The notes below the pieces were generated by a model, which searched no databases, was not told the DNA's origin, and saw nothing but the letters and a program-made list of their open reading frames with translations. Position numbers and translations under genes: made by a program. From Acanthococcus lagerstroemiae (taxonomy: Eukaryota > Arthropoda > Insecta > Hemiptera > Eriococcidae), in the NCBI GenBank assembly GCA_031841125.1, contig CM063108.1, positions 71,954,344 through 72,018,343 of the forward strand: a stretch of 64,000 nt of DNA, in the 5' to 3' direction. Below are positions 34,809 to 47,900 of this stretch, piece after piece; position 1 is the stretch's first letter, and every line of letters begins with the position of its first letter.

Positions 34809-37800
34809 ACAGCCCAAATATCTGACGTACGCATGTACCTAGTCTAATTGTGAATTTCTTGTCAAAGAGGTAAACAAGAAGATCGAGCCAACTGATAATT
34901 GAGTACTTGAAATTTGTTGTCTATCAGAAGTGGAATTAATAAAAGAAAAATATTACTGAAATCTCCTACATCTTGACTCTGATATCTCTTACGGCCCTTT
35001 TCCCATCAACTTTTGCTAAATAGCTTTCATTTTTCGGGAGGAGAGGGGAACACAAAGATACTTAATGATACTTTCCAGTCCCAGCAAAGATTTTGAAAGG
35101 GAGGTACAATGTATCACTGCTCCCTTCCCTTACACCATTGTCGTGAACCGAAATTCACCTTTGCAAATTCCAAAGGCTGCTTTCCCTCACGCCATCCGAC
35201 TGGCGTCAAATAGTCGCCGTCTGACCACTTTCGACTAAACACAAAATTTCCTCAAATTAACCTGCACCCAAAAATACCGACAGCGCAGACAACCAGACAT
35301 TCAATCAGACGCATTTACAACGCCGATGACTCACTCATACATATGCGTCATATTCTTCCAAATTCCCAGAACTCGTTACAAATTTTCAGAACTCGCGGAC
35401 CCCACGCGCCTATAATAACAACGTACGGAATTTCATCATCCCCCACCGACACCGATTCACCAGTTAGATACATTACACCTTTTGCTTCCCAAAAATTATT
35501 GGCTGTACCCACGCCACGAAGAATACACGATGACCAATCACCAAATTATTAAATTCGACCATCTCTAATCCTCCACGATCCATCATCATGATCCCCAGAT
35601 CATTGTATCTGATCCCACCATATCCAAATCTATCTCATCTGGGGGAACCCCTATCCATAAGGAGGCCAAGCCCGAAATGGAGCTCTGGCTTTATAAACTC
35701 TTTACACGGGCCGAAATCTCGGTCTTGATTCCGTCATGCTCTCTCCAAAAAGTTAGGTGGAGACTTCGTTCGGATCACGTCTCTCGCATCCCGATCCGGG
35801 ACTTAGAAAATTAACGTACAACTGAAATTATATCGTGCCGTGTGCTCTCAAAGCCTAGTGACTATCCGTTGTAATCTTTCAATAATGTAAAATCAAAATG
35901 TTGTCGAATGTGTTCATAAATTTATCCAAACTAATCTGACTCGGCCAAGTCATTTGTCATGCCGAGAATCTCTAATTCGGGGCTTGTTACCAAGCAGCCC
36001 CTTGAACCCACGCTGTGGACTCTTCGGGTCATCGACAACCTACTACACTAATCAGCAGAAACCCGAGAGGCTCTACGACCTCACGAAAACCAGTCTCATG
36101 CCACTGGTTGAGTAAGCTCGCGGGTATGAACGACAAAGATATAGTTTGCGAAATGTTCAACCAAATATTATTCAGAGGAATCCAGGCAAGATATTCGTTA
36201 ACCTGCAAACATGGAACATGAAACCGAATCATAACATTTTTGTCAAAATTACGTCGGCCTTAAAGGATTTGATTTGTCACTTACTAAGATTGGGGGATGG
36301 GGAGTAAACGTGTTGAGGCTGAAGTGGTACTTATTTTACGCAGCCAAATACTTTTACGATGAAACGCTAGAGCTAATGCTGACCAGAGAATCAAGAACAG
36401 AGTTACAGTTTATGTCTTGCTGTAAATGAAGGGTTACACGAGTACTTTTGGCTATTCGCATACGTACGATGATTTCTTACTCGCATGTCAGTCGCCATGT
36501 CTTGATTTGTACGGTGACCTTTGGAACTATGCTTGTTTCGGTGTACTGGTACTTCTACCCAACGAATTCAGTGCGTAGTATTTTTTTCGTACATGCCCCC
36601 GGAAGTAGCATAAGTGACGGGATCAAAGGAACCCGCTTCCTTCCACACACTTTTATCCACCCCTGAACCGGTCGAGTCTTGGAGAATTCCCCCCCCCCTC
36701 TTTCAATCATCAAACGCCAATCATATTATTTATTCGTCTCACAAAGAACTGTAATTGTAGGTATTAAAATAGAAAGAAAGGGAGGGAAAAACCTTCTGAT
36801 ACAAATTTAAGATAATTTATAAGCAAGTTCAATGAACTATTACTGCACAGAGGAGCCAGGTCATGCAATATCTCTGCAAAATTAACCATATCCGCCAGGA
36901 CCTTACAGTCTTTTCCACAGGGGAAATTTATTCTAAAATAATTTTTGTTGAACATTGTTTAGATTTAATTTACGGTTAAAGAGCTTTGCCCGAAAAACAA
37001 CGACGTTGGCTACATGCGTTTACATTTTTAGTACTGTACGGGAAAACGATTTCACTTTTCTGGACTAGAGAAAAAGCCATAACTGTAACCCGTACTGAAA
37101 ACGATGAAGCTCGTAGCAGAAAAACACGCCGCAATTTCAACAACGGTACAGGCCAAGCAGCCACACACAGTCACACAAATTATTTGCCTTCGTTTTAAAA
37201 ACCTCCGAGCCTTGCTACCTTCTTCGCATACAAATTCAACAACATGTCTCTTCCAGAACAGTCGGAGGTCCTACGAAAACGCCACGTTTTCACTTGAACG
37301 GGATTTCCGCGATTTTGAACCAAATTACGAATAAAATATGAAATGTGACTTCTCACCATCGAGCTGATTAGATTTTAACTGAAAGTATACAGACACGCGT
37401 GCACGCGCGGTGCACGATTTTCTGTAAGCTTAATACATTTTATTTTTGGAATAATCTATCTTCACTACTATACGTACGAGGATAGGTTTCTTGTTTTAAT
37501 CTTGAATTTGACGCCTATCGAAAAACAAGTTATTTCCCAACAGGGGATACTTCTCAATAACCAATACTTTATTGTTCTCCAAAGATGTCGGATTTGAAAG
37601 TTTCACCACAAAACATGAATTTTCCAGCAACACGAAGTATTTCCATTTACTCACAAGGTAACCAACAGATTAATTTTTGCCGAAATTTCGTACCTCTCAA
37701 GAGATAAATAAATTAAATGAAAAATATCAGATATCTGTAAATAGCGGACATTTTCACAGATGGTGACAATTGGGACGTTTCAATACAATATAATTATTTA

Positions 37801-37880
37801 TGTATTTTCATGTCGGAAAAGTTATTGTCAATGTCAATATACGGGATTTTTTTCTTCTTTTTCAGTTTCACTCGAGGACG
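34809..37880. other. Unannotated non-coding stretch
   Basis: No gene or mobile element supported. Reading frames are 60-76 codons without recognisable features. A palindromic CG-rich patch (GCGTGCACGCGCGGTGCAC) lies at 37396-37414. Confidence 0.4.
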
Positions 37881-37888
37881 AAAGAAGC

Positions 37889-38040
37889 CAGAGGCGTATT
37901 AAGGAAAGAAACTGCTCTAGGCAATGTAAAATCTGCCGCCCCATTTCATTAGAAATACATTGTAGGAGCACATAGAATCGCAAGTCCACGTGACTATAAA
38001 CTAGGCTGCTAAAGTGCTGATACCCAAATTGCGGACTTAT

Positions 38041-38081
<41 letters not shown>

Positions 38082-38501
38082 GAAATAAATTACGAAACAA
38101 AGATTACAATTACAGATTTACATAGTGTGTTTTCGTGGGATCAATTCTCGGTTTTCACATTAATAGAAATTTCGTACGCTTTGTTAATTCGGAGGATGGC
38201 TGTTGATTCAAAAGTAATGGACCAAGAATGCCGCTGCAGTAAACTTTCTCGATAAGTTGACTAGGAAATTTTTGCGAAGCATTTTTCAATACGAATGGAC
38301 TTTTTGATTATCCCGTATATGACAGAAATCTTTCTAATAACGTAGTTACTTCTTCTATTTTACTCCTCTATTTTTCTACTTTTCTCATTCCTTTTTTCCT
38401 TCATTTTTTATTTTTTTGTTTGAAAATTTAAAGTTTTGCCGCCCTAACATTTTGCCACTCTAGGCTACTGCCTAGATTGCCTAACTGTAAAAACGCCTCT
38501 G
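37889..38501. mobile_element. hAT-like non-autonomous element (613 bp) with perfect 8-bp target duplication
   Basis: Left end CAGAGGCGTATTAAGG and right end ...AAAAACGCCTCTG form the inverted termini; similarity continues inside (CTCTAGGCAATGTAAAATCTG against the reverse complement of the right arm, with TAGGCAAT and GGCGGCAAAA blocks). The flanks are exact AAAGAAGC copies (37881-37888 and 38502-38509). A 36-base poly(A) tract lies in the interior (about 38046-38080). No transposase frame. Confidence 0.88.
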
Positions 38502-38509
38502 AAAGAAGC

Positions 38510-40215
38510 CCTTTGCATCCAAGACGCTTCCACTACCCAACAAGATGAAGGAAAAGTTCATCTCAATTTAGGGGTGGCGAAAATTCACCACGCGAAATTA
38601 ACTGCACGAATGGCTGCAATTCCAGCATTATGGAGATAGGTAGTATCGAATGTATTATAACGCAGTACCATAATCTACTAACATACGATTCAGTTCTTAT
38701 GTACATATGCATGTTACAATGTTCTGACATGACGAATGAGTAAGGACAGTATACCAGTAAGTTGTGTCAGGTTGGCAGAAACAGTCCCGGATAGACTGCC
38801 AAACTGCACATTGTTGTATAAAAACCATAAAAACGCTGATTTGTATACAACACTCTAATAAGATAGTTTCGACTCTGTACTGACAAAACGAGCAAAATTG
38901 AATCTCTGTAAACAGAAAGCATCCTGCAAAACAGTCACAGAACTTGGTAGAACAGCCAAAAAGAAACATGGGGAGGGGGCAAAACAAGAAACAAGAAAAA
39001 TAAAACCTCCACTGGGTTACAGTGGGCATCAGGAAAACATCCTGTATGAGGAAAGTTGTTCCCAAGTCTGCAAAATCCCTGTTTTTGCACTCGTGCACAC
39101 AGAAAAAAAAAATTTCAACATGCTGGATCAGTATAGAATCAAAATCTACTCATACTGACGTAAAAAAACTCGGAGGGAGCATTAAACTGTACAATTAAAA
39201 CAAGTTTGAACTGTATTTACTAAAATTTTGAAATTTTAAATAGTTTATTCATGAGGTGAGTAAAAGAATTTGCTCTGCCCAACCTTCAATCATCGGGATG
39301 ACCCCCAGGTCGCAACAACTAAGTGCCCACATCGTGAATCTTACCCACAAACTCTCAAGTTAGGTCGCCTGCACTCACATTTTCAGGCAAGCCACCGTTT
39401 ACCTAGCCATGCTGGGGCGAAAGTTTAACCGCGCATCACTTCCATAGCATAATATACGCAAAATGTACTTCAAAACTTGATTATACTCTTAATCATTTCA
39501 ATAATTTTATCGCACGCACAGAGAGGAAAAAACGGTCGATCCGCGATGTTGATCGTCGAACGGCTCAAACCTACTCTTTCTACCTAAAAACTAATAGTCG
39601 CAGCAACCCGACGAGGATCAGGCAGAGAAAAAAAAAAAAGGAAACAGAAAAATAAAGGATGTGGGAGGCAATGATGTCAAGGACCGTTTGATTGTGAAGG
39701 AAAAAAATGGACGAAAGGGTGAGATCGGACGAGAAATGCACGTGGCTACAGCGACTATATGTCTAAATATAGATGTACACAAAAAATTCGAATTCCAACC
39801 TAGGTTGCTACGCGTATTTGGCCGAAAGCGATCGCGGAGAGCGAGAAAAACGAATTTTGAAATCAAGAAATGTGCAGACCAAGTCCCACCTGTCACAAAG
39901 TATCCATAACGAACAAATTTCGCGGCAGTTAATGTTTATCTCTTGTACCGCCAAAATGTCTCTGAAGTTTAAAAAAGTGAAAAAGGGAGGTTAAAATTGT
40001 TTGCGACCGAGATAATGGTGCCGCGACTCAGCGGAGATATCAGTTCTATCAGAAGAGATGTCTAGCTCGAGGACGGAAAGGTGCAGAGTAGATCACCTAT
40101 CCTTTAAGGGTGAAATGCACTTCTCCGCTGAAATTCTGCAAAGAAATTCAAAAAATGTTGGCTCGCCAACGCGTTTTCCAACGTTTGCCCAGTTTAAGAC
40201 CCTTTTTCCGGCATA
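38510..40215. other. Unannotated non-coding stretch
   Basis: A 133-codon minus-strand frame (38697-39098) is cysteine/phenylalanine-rich with no matching family; the 82-92 codon frames at 39618-39909 overlap on both strands. I see no reason to call a gene. Confidence 0.4.
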
Positions 40216-40219
40216 TCAG

Positions 40220-40400
40220 GTACGGCACTAAAACGTCTTAAATACGTCTAAAAGAACCTCGAAGAGTCTGCAACCCATCTTTGACGATCTTAAATAATTT
40301 TCAAAGAGCCTTCCACATGACTGTAAGTAGTGTCTTAAGGACAATTAAATAAACCCAGAAGAATCTTAAACGGTATCAATATTTCAATCTTTCCAAATTT
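40220..40400. repeat. GAGTCTT-type cryptic repeat
   Basis: AAACGTCTTAAATACGTCTA, GAAGAGTCTGC, GATCTTAAATAA and GAAGAATCTTAAACGG recur in sequence; same vocabulary as 5940-6560. Confidence 0.45.
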
Positions 40401-40559
40401 CAAACTCTTTAGACAAACTATAATTAAGTTATAAAGCGATGCAAAAGCCGTACATCTAAAGTTTTCAGGAAATAAAATAAAATAAATAATTAAAAAAAAA
40501 AAACTGTCTACAGACCTTAATTTTGATTTTATTTCTTTCCATTTTTGACGTGAAGGAAT

Positions 40560-40690
40560 TCGAACTAGAAATTTTATTTTCGAAATTAAAATATTCGCAA
40601 GTATAATATAAGCTTTAAAAAAATTGAACTTACTGCGTTTTAGAATTGGAATACACAGCAAATGGCTTTACTGCGTTTCGTAAATCACGA
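40560..40690 (+). repeat. Motif B dispersed repeat with its upstream arm
   Basis: GAAATTTTATTTTCGAAATT, AAAATATTCGCAAG, then TACTGCGTTTTAGAATTGG, AATACACAGCAAATGGC and a second ACTGCGTTT. Colinear with 22615-22745 (minus) and 55630-55765 (plus). Confidence 0.7.
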
Positions 40691-40920
40691 GGTACATGAC
40701 AAAAACAAGCATTTCATATTTGTATAAGGACTGTATTTTCAAAAAAATGCTTCCCTCGCCTTTTCTCGAACTCGAAATCACTGGGGTGTAATTACTTAGG
40801 AATTCAAAAATTATTCATCCTCCCCTTTCCTCTAAACATAGTTGAAACGTATTACCAACTTTGAATTTTAAATGGAAAGATAAAAGTCTACGGTGCAACA
40901 ACTAAAATAACATTTTTCAG

Positions 40921-41066
40921 GGCCGCCGATTTCAAAATATCAAATCAGATTTAAATTTCACACTCGATATGGGCCAGATTAACTTGATTTAGAAAATCAA
41001 ATGGACTTTCTGCGTTCTGAAATTGGAATACATACCGACGGCACTTACTGCGTTTTGAAAATGAGC
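40921..41066 (+). repeat. Composite A-B dispersed repeat
   Basis: Motif A (GCCGATTTCAAAATATCAAA, TCAGATTT) is followed within about 80 bases by motif B (CTGCGTTCTGAAATTGG, AATACATACCGACGG) and the terminal TACTGCGTTTTGAAAATGAGC block. Order and orientation match 22227-22400 read on the minus strand. Confidence 0.7.
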
Positions 41067-41289
41067 TATTTTATCAGCAAATTAAGGTGATAACACGAAG
41101 GAATATGATTTTCTTCGTGATTCAACGAGGAGATGTTCGTAAGTTGGGGTTACTTCACATAATTCCAGAAAAAACAAATCACGCAAGGTTGCCCTTGTGC
41201 GAGATAAGCGTATTTTTTTGGTTTGAACAATCTCTAATACTTCGAGAATCGATTGAATTAATTAATTGTTAATTCAGAAACATGTTTAA

Positions 41290-41505
41290 GTCCCAGTATT
41301 TAAGGAAACCTGTACTTATAAAAATATTTGCTCGTCAATTTACATGCGACAACTAACAGTCATTAGGAACCAGTATGTAAGGCCGTGGCTTTAGTACCTC
41401 CTATTCAACCCACACTAGTACAACTAAGAATTTTCAAATACCAGTACTTAAGGATGCGGTGACAAAATTCCTGAGATATCAGTACTTAAGGAAATCCTTA
41501 ATTTA
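41290..41505 (+). repeat. Degenerate CCAGTACTTAAGGA repeats
   Basis: Four versions occur at about 41292, 41370, 41443 and 41481 (CCAGTATTTAAGG, CCAGTATGTAAGG, CCAGTACTTAAGGA, TCAGTACTTAAGGA). Spacing is irregular (38-78 bases). Confidence 0.5.
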
Positions 41506-41859
41506 GGTATATTACGCCACTAGGTTATAAAGTGAAAACAAAACAAAAAATATTCAATGAAAAAACAGAAAAACAAAGCCCTGTGTAGTTGCTGCGTTTT
41601 GGAAAAATGTAAAGCATCTCTCATACGTATGCGTACTCGAAGGAATTCTTTACACGTTATTTTTATATCAAAATACAGAATGTGACATTCTAATTGTAGT
41701 TACATGCAGAGCCATATTCATAATTTAAAAAGGGTCTTTTCTTGATCCACCATATTAACCGACACCCCAAAAGTCATAATTCGAATAATTTTCACGAGAG
41801 GCAAGGTCAATTTTAACAAGCGGTTAGGTAAATGCACTTCTATAATCTTTGAAGGAATC

Positions 41860-42030
41860 GTGTTCGAGTCTGAATAAGTGTACAATTTGAACGAGTTTCA
41901 ATGTAATTTATTTCAATGAGTTTCCGATGGTCTAAATTATTTAGCAGTTTTATAAGAATCTGATGAATCCCAACAAGTCCTGAAACGAAATCCTAATAAG
42001 ACATGGGATTTCTTACAAATTCTAACAAAG
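41860..42030. repeat. GAGTCT-type cryptic repeat
   Basis: TTCGAGTCTGAATAAG, GAACGAGTTTCAATG, AATGAGTTTCCGATGG, AGAATCTGATGAATCC and related words; same family of sequence as 5940-6560. Confidence 0.45.
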
Positions 42031-42450
42031 GCCGCATTATTTCTGTAGGAAACAAAATGAATCCCATCGAGACTATGCCTAGACTTTGGGTACAACACAT
42101 TCGTTTAGAAAGCTCTTCTTAAAGACAAGTTTTTCAAATTGTCTGCATCGTGAATTATTTTTTTATTTTTTCCGAATAATTATCCATCAAAATATATTTT
42201 GTCATTTGAAATGCCAATTTAGAAAACAATCGGTAAATGGAGGAATATTCTAAGTTTAAAATTGAAATTAATATGCAGAATCAATCAAAAAACGAGAGTA
42301 AATAAAATTTTCTTCCAAATTGGATTTATTAGGATTTCGACAAAGTTTAGACATTTGTTAGAAATACAATTCTGAATACCGAACATTTTTAATGTTCGGT
42401 AAAAACGTACAGAATTTTGTTTAGTTTCAAAGTAATAATGCGTTCGTGGT

Positions 42451-42623
42451 CAGGGGCACAACTAGAACTTTTTTTGGTAGGGGCTAGAATTGAGGAAAAA
42501 AACTTGGGCAGGGTGAAAACTCGATTTGGTACCTACCTGATTCAGTACCTGACTATTTTCATGAATTATTTTTAAAAAATTCGAATTTTTGCTACAGCCC
42601 CTAGCCCCTTGGTTGCGCCCTTG
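42451..42623. mobile_element. hAT-like miniature element (173 bp) with perfect 8-bp target duplication
   Basis: Left end CAGGGGCACAACTAG pairs with the right end GGTTGCGCCCTTG; an inner GGGGCTAG block is also mirrored (AGGGGCTAG near 42479 and CTAGCCCCT near 42601). The flanks are exact TTCGTGGT copies (42443-42450 and 42624-42631). No coding capacity; mobilised in trans if at all. Confidence 0.9.
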
Positions 42624-42631
42624 TTCGTGGT

Positions 42632-43457
42632 AATCGTCTTTGATGAAAATGCACTTGGATAATAGGTACAGTGTTTTTTTTTTAGAAAATTCTTGTATGT
42701 AGTTCAAGTCCCATGTCCAACTTCATGGTTCTAGTAGCGCGGTATAATATCACTCACTCAAAAAATCCGGAACAGTTTAGGCGTTATTTACAGGGGGAAA
42801 AAAGGAGAAATTTCACGGGTCCCGATCATTTTTATACAATGGATATTTCGATCTTTTTTGTTTCCTTATCTCGAAGAATTCTATAATTTTTTCTCCAGCT
42901 TTCTCGCCCCTGTACACGTATAATATATGTAGTTACATAAAGTTTAGGTGGCATATAAATGTACTCATTTGTGTCTCATTTCTTTTTCAATGACGTGACA
43001 TACGAATCGAAGACACTGTATGCAAAGCAAACGATAAAAAATGATTATAGTAATTTACGTGTCAAACTTTATTTGTAAGTTGGCGAAAAAAGTTTTAATT
43101 TAAGAGGTGTAAACGGGTAAAGCGTGAAGAAAGAAAGAACACGAAAGAAGGAAGAAAGAATAAAGAAAAGGCTAAAATTGAATTCGGAACGTGTCTTCTC
43201 GAAGTTGGTAAAAATCATGATTGATCTTTCGCTGTGTTTACACTCACATACTATTATTACGTCACTAGGTAGGCAACTTATTCAACGCATTTGTGAAGGG
43301 TATCCTTCACTCGGACGGCGAATGTAAATGCACGAATCGCAGCGCACAAAAACTCATCGAGGTCAACGTGAAATCGCCGCAATTGTTTACCTTCATTTCA
43401 CGAATCATTATTTACCAAATCCTTTTCGTTTTTCATCATTATTAAAGAAAGAGAAAG

Positions 43458-43504
<47 letters not shown>

Positions 43505-44858
43505 AAATATGTTATAATTCGAAAAGTCCTTCCAAATCGTTTCCCTTGAATTTTTTCCCTGCTAATTCGCGTCGCGAAAGAATTTTTAATAACTTTTCCC
43601 CGCCTTTGCTGTTAGTGCGTCTTCGGCGAATTATCATTATTTATCATCGAGTGCAACAGGTTATTCGGCTAACTAAATTTTCGTTTCGTTTTGCGAGGTA
43701 ATTGGATCGTTTGTCCGGTTTTATTAAAAAATATAAAGAAATCACCGAGGCTTCGGGATTCTTGCACCAGGGTAGATCTACGGTCGCTGTTTTTCTGGTT
43801 CACGAGCTTTTTTGTTCTTTATTCTCGGCGTAATTTCAAAGCTAGCCTACACAAGGCGACACGGCGTTCGGCAAATTTTATTTATCTAAGCTTCGCCTGC
43901 AAGAATGAATTTGGGTCCGACTTACGGGGCGTATTTCACGCTGCCTGTTGACGTGTCTCTTTCGCAATGAAATAAACTAACCGACGAGATCCCTCTATCG
44001 TACCGAGGGCAAATATCGGCGGCTTTTTCAAAACGTACACATGTACATGTAATACTTGTTGAATTCGCATCGGACTCGTCAACTCATCACGTAGACGATA
44101 ACACACACTTGCTCTTTTGGCGACAGTATCTTCATCGTCGACGTCGCGACGTCTCCGCTGAATTACTTTACTGGAAACACGCACACACGACTCGTACACA
44201 CGTTACACACATTTCTTCTCTTCGATACAGCGGATTCGATTTTCAAATTGCAAATAGTACACAATGTAGCCCATATTCGTGTACACATACAAGTGTAGGA
44301 TGTACAGTGCACTAGCACTGAACACGTCCCAAGTGGTAAGCGTATTACAGGCGAAACAGTTTTGACATAATCGAAAGCAAAATCACACCTACGTTCGTTA
44401 AATGACCGTCGTGTATGTTTGGTTGCCAACAAATTGAAAAAAGAACTTATTCAACCTCGTCGATTTCTATGGAAATGAGAGGGGGGAGGGGACTCGGATA
44501 CTCGACTGCCTACTAAATAAACACGTACACTACCCAGACGACATCGTCGATATGTATGATTATTCCGATTTCAACACAAAGACCCACTAGCATCATGCTA
44601 CAAACGGAATCACGAAAGGAATAACTACATTTCTCGATTCGAGGCTCAAATAAGGAAGTGAAAGATGTTTACTGGGATCGAGAAATTCCACCAACTCTAG
44701 ATTTTGAAAATAACGAAAGTTATTTGTAATAAAACATAATTTAAGTTTTTTTTTCTCGATAATTTGAAAGTAATTTTTGTAGTTTTTTTCCATGAAATGT
44801 CGAACTTACACCTTCATAGGGGTCAAACAATCTCCCACTACTTTACTGAGGGCCGGGG
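42632..44858. other. Non-coding stretch, contains a GA microsatellite
   Basis: Apart from the microsatellite at 43445-43505 nothing is supported. Overlapping frames of 86-89 codons at 43691-44432 on both strands show no family features; the patch is somewhat CG-richer than average. Confidence 0.4.
43445..43505. repeat. (GAAA)n/(GA)n compound microsatellite
   Basis: AAAG/GAAA units grade into about 11 GA dinucleotides. Reading frames through it (K/E/R-rich) are artefacts. Confidence 0.95.
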
Positions 44859-44859
44859 G

Positions 44860-44923
44860 CATCATTTGTAAACAGCAAAGGAATATCTGCAAACTACAAT
44901 GGAATGTCTGCGAACTACAATGG
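44860..44923 (+). repeat. 21-bp tandem repeat, two copies plus a diverged one
   Basis: AATATCTGCAAACTACAATGG (44882-44902) is followed directly by a copy with two changes (44903-44923); the preceding CATTTGTAAACAGCAAAGG is a diverged third. Related CTACGATGGAA words recur near 45095 and 45540. Confidence 0.7.
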
Positions 44924-44929
44924 AAAAGA

Positions 44930-47900
44930 GTTGTGTAAACGACGAAGGAAAACTGATAAAGTCACCGCCCAAGGCATCCCAGCATGCCTTAATATGAATA
45001 ATGGAGCATTGCAGTATCATCAGCAGTACTGACTTGTGCCGAATACAGCATTAGGGCATACCTTTGGATAATTACAGTCGGATTAATCAGTGTTGACTAC
45101 GATGGAAGGTTGAGAGTGTAGAAATTCACTTTTTCACAGAAAAACGTTCATCTATATGTATATTATGCTGTACTGATGGACAAAATTAAAATTTTGCATG
45201 AGCACTGTTGTGATAAGGATTCTGTGTGGCCAGCTTTCTCAGCATTTAAGAAAGAAGTCTCCAAAAAACATTTTTTGAGAATCTTAGGGCACTGTAGAAA
45301 GTTGCCTTATGTGACATGTCACCTGCCTTGTCACAAATACATGACTGGCTACGAGCTTGGAAAGTGGTTACACGACTTCAAGGCGTCTTGTAGGCTATCC
45401 AAAGTGACCAAAATTTTTGATATTAAGCTCAAATGATTGCGGCAACATTCCTCTCTAAATTAAAATGAGAAACAAGATTTGACTAGGAAAATATATCACC
45501 TCGCGCGCTACTGAAAGATGAAAAACAGGAGTGGTTACGTAGACTACGATGGAACTTTTGTTGGTATTGAGAGCTGTGGAAATCTTTAGCGGTATAAATA
45601 GAACTATTTAACTGGCTGATACGATAGAGGAGATTGAGAGCTATCAGTTCAAAAAAAAAGATCGATTGTAACCCTTCTCTTGCTCTAGATATTAATGGGT
45701 TACACTTTTATATTTTCTTCGGAGAATGACCCATAGTAAGGAAATAAATAAATAAATAATCCGGAAAACTCTATCTATGACCTTCTTCGCTAAAAAAACG
45801 CAATCAGAACTTTTCAACCTAAGCCTAAAAAGTTTACATGCGCGCTAAATTGCTCTTTCTTCCGTATTTCTAAGCAGTTCACGACTTTATCACGAATTTC
45901 TACGGGGGGGGGGAGAAAGTTGCTCCTTGTCTCTCCCGTTCCACCGCCTTAATTCGGACAGAGGGTAGATCTAAGAAATATTAATATAGCTTATTTGAAA
46001 TATATAAGATCGACGAATGGAAAACCGAAAATCACTATTTTCTCAATTTTACAACGAAGTGTTTCATGTTTTTAAAACTTTTTCCCACTACGGATGATTC
46101 ATCCCGCTAATGCGGTACATAAGAGAGGCCCTCATCCCCACCCATATGCCACTGGATATACGATTTTAAAAATTCGTTTAAAAGCGACACGTTCCGATTC
46201 GAAAATTACGATACGGTAACATCACCGCTTCCACGTTCACACTTAGAAAAACTTATCTTCTAACTTCCATCATCGTAGGTGTAACACGATCTGGCCGTAA
46301 AATTCGTATAGTAGGCCTTAATTCTCCAACAATTTAAATCAGAGATAGCAAAAATATGGCCCTGGAGATTTCTTCGACTAACAAACCAAGATTATACACG
46401 GTATACGGTGTACTGCTTGCGATAAAGAAAACTCGAAAACACGCGCTGGCGAACCCACCAATAACCGAAAATATTCCTAGGTTTTTTCCTACCAAAAATA
46501 AAATTTAGAATATAATAATCGGTCCTTATAGAACATTTCGGGGGGGGGGCGTTCACTTTTCACCGGCTGCGAAGATATAATGGTTTCCAGTCGAGATTGG
46601 GGTTTATTTGGCAGTTACTACTTTCGTACTCGAAATTCAAACATAGGGGGTGAACGTCCTTCGGAATTAAATGTGAATACCGTAACAATGAGCGGGTAAA
46701 GAAAGTTGAAAACTCGGCGAGCTGTCAAGATTGTTCGAAAATACGAGGAAAAGCGTTTACATCGACAATGAGTTCGCTCCGTCAACCTGCATGAAAACAA
46801 AGTGAAAATTTCAATACTTCGAACACAAAACCTGAAGTACGATTTGCGATTTCGCTCGATCGAATTTCTTCTCCGCGAATGGGAACAAAAGTCAACCTAT
46901 TCGTACATCGTTGATTCGATTTCATTTTCAGAAAATACCTATCAGGAGCCATGAAAATGAGGGGAGGGGGACCTAAACTAATTCGACGTCTTCATGAGCC
47001 CTCTTCACTGGCGGATGTACGTCCTGAATCACGCACACAGATTTTCGTGTTGAACGATATTCCGAAATTGAAAGTACAAAATCGTCGCGTGTTTTACTCG
47101 AGATGAGTCGCTCTTCAAAAATTCTTCGCCGTGTCATTTTTGTATTAAAATTGAAAAATATAAGTAAAAACTCGAATTTTTCTCATTTCGTCCACGAAAT
47201 GGAGAAGTTTAAGCGCGATAATTCACGAAAACAATAACATTTTCTAACAACGTATCCGCGTCTCCGAAATATCGTGAACTCGTGTTGTTACCTTAAATAG
47301 ATAACAAAAGTGAAAAGTTTCTCGCTCGTTCTCCTCCTGAAGTAGAGAAAAAAAGTAAAAGTAAAGTATAAAGAAGAAAAAACTCTATACCTACTAAATA
47401 AAAAAAGTAGAAAGCGTAAACACATGCCAACTTGTACAATGTTATACAGCACAGCAAGCGAAGTCCTTTACCAAGACAAAATGTTAAGAATGATAAATAC
47501 GTATGTGTTGCAAAAGGCTATTCAAAAGTTAACATCTCCGTCTTTTTCCTTTTTTTTTTTTTTTTTTTTTTTAAATTCTTTTCTTCTACTAGAGTCCACG
47601 AATATGCGTACCCTTTGCTGATATACCGAATTTAAAATGAAGAAAGAGAACAGCAAGCAAAATAGAGCTCGTATAACACTACATAGAGGAGACTTGATGA
47701 ACCTTAAAACAAGAACCAACACAGAAGACAAATATTTGTTTTAAATTTGCCTCGAGCCAAACGTGCGACCAAAATTAATTTTACGAAAATAAATTCTCGT
47801 TGTCCTTCTATACAACGATTAATTAAAAATGAATCACGCTTTCTACGGTCTTACGCTAGTATATCGGGAGTCGTACAAATATATTATATTAACTTGTTTT

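Noticed and set aside
38697..39098. 133-codon minus-strand cysteine/phenylalanine-rich frame
   Set aside because: No recognisable domain and no splice or start context; likely a chance frame.
46997..47020. Possible left transposon end CACTGGCGGATGTACG
   Set aside because: No inverted partner or target duplication found downstream.
47522..47731. Lysine-rich frame at the poly(T) run
   Set aside because: Produced by the homopolymer; no coding support.
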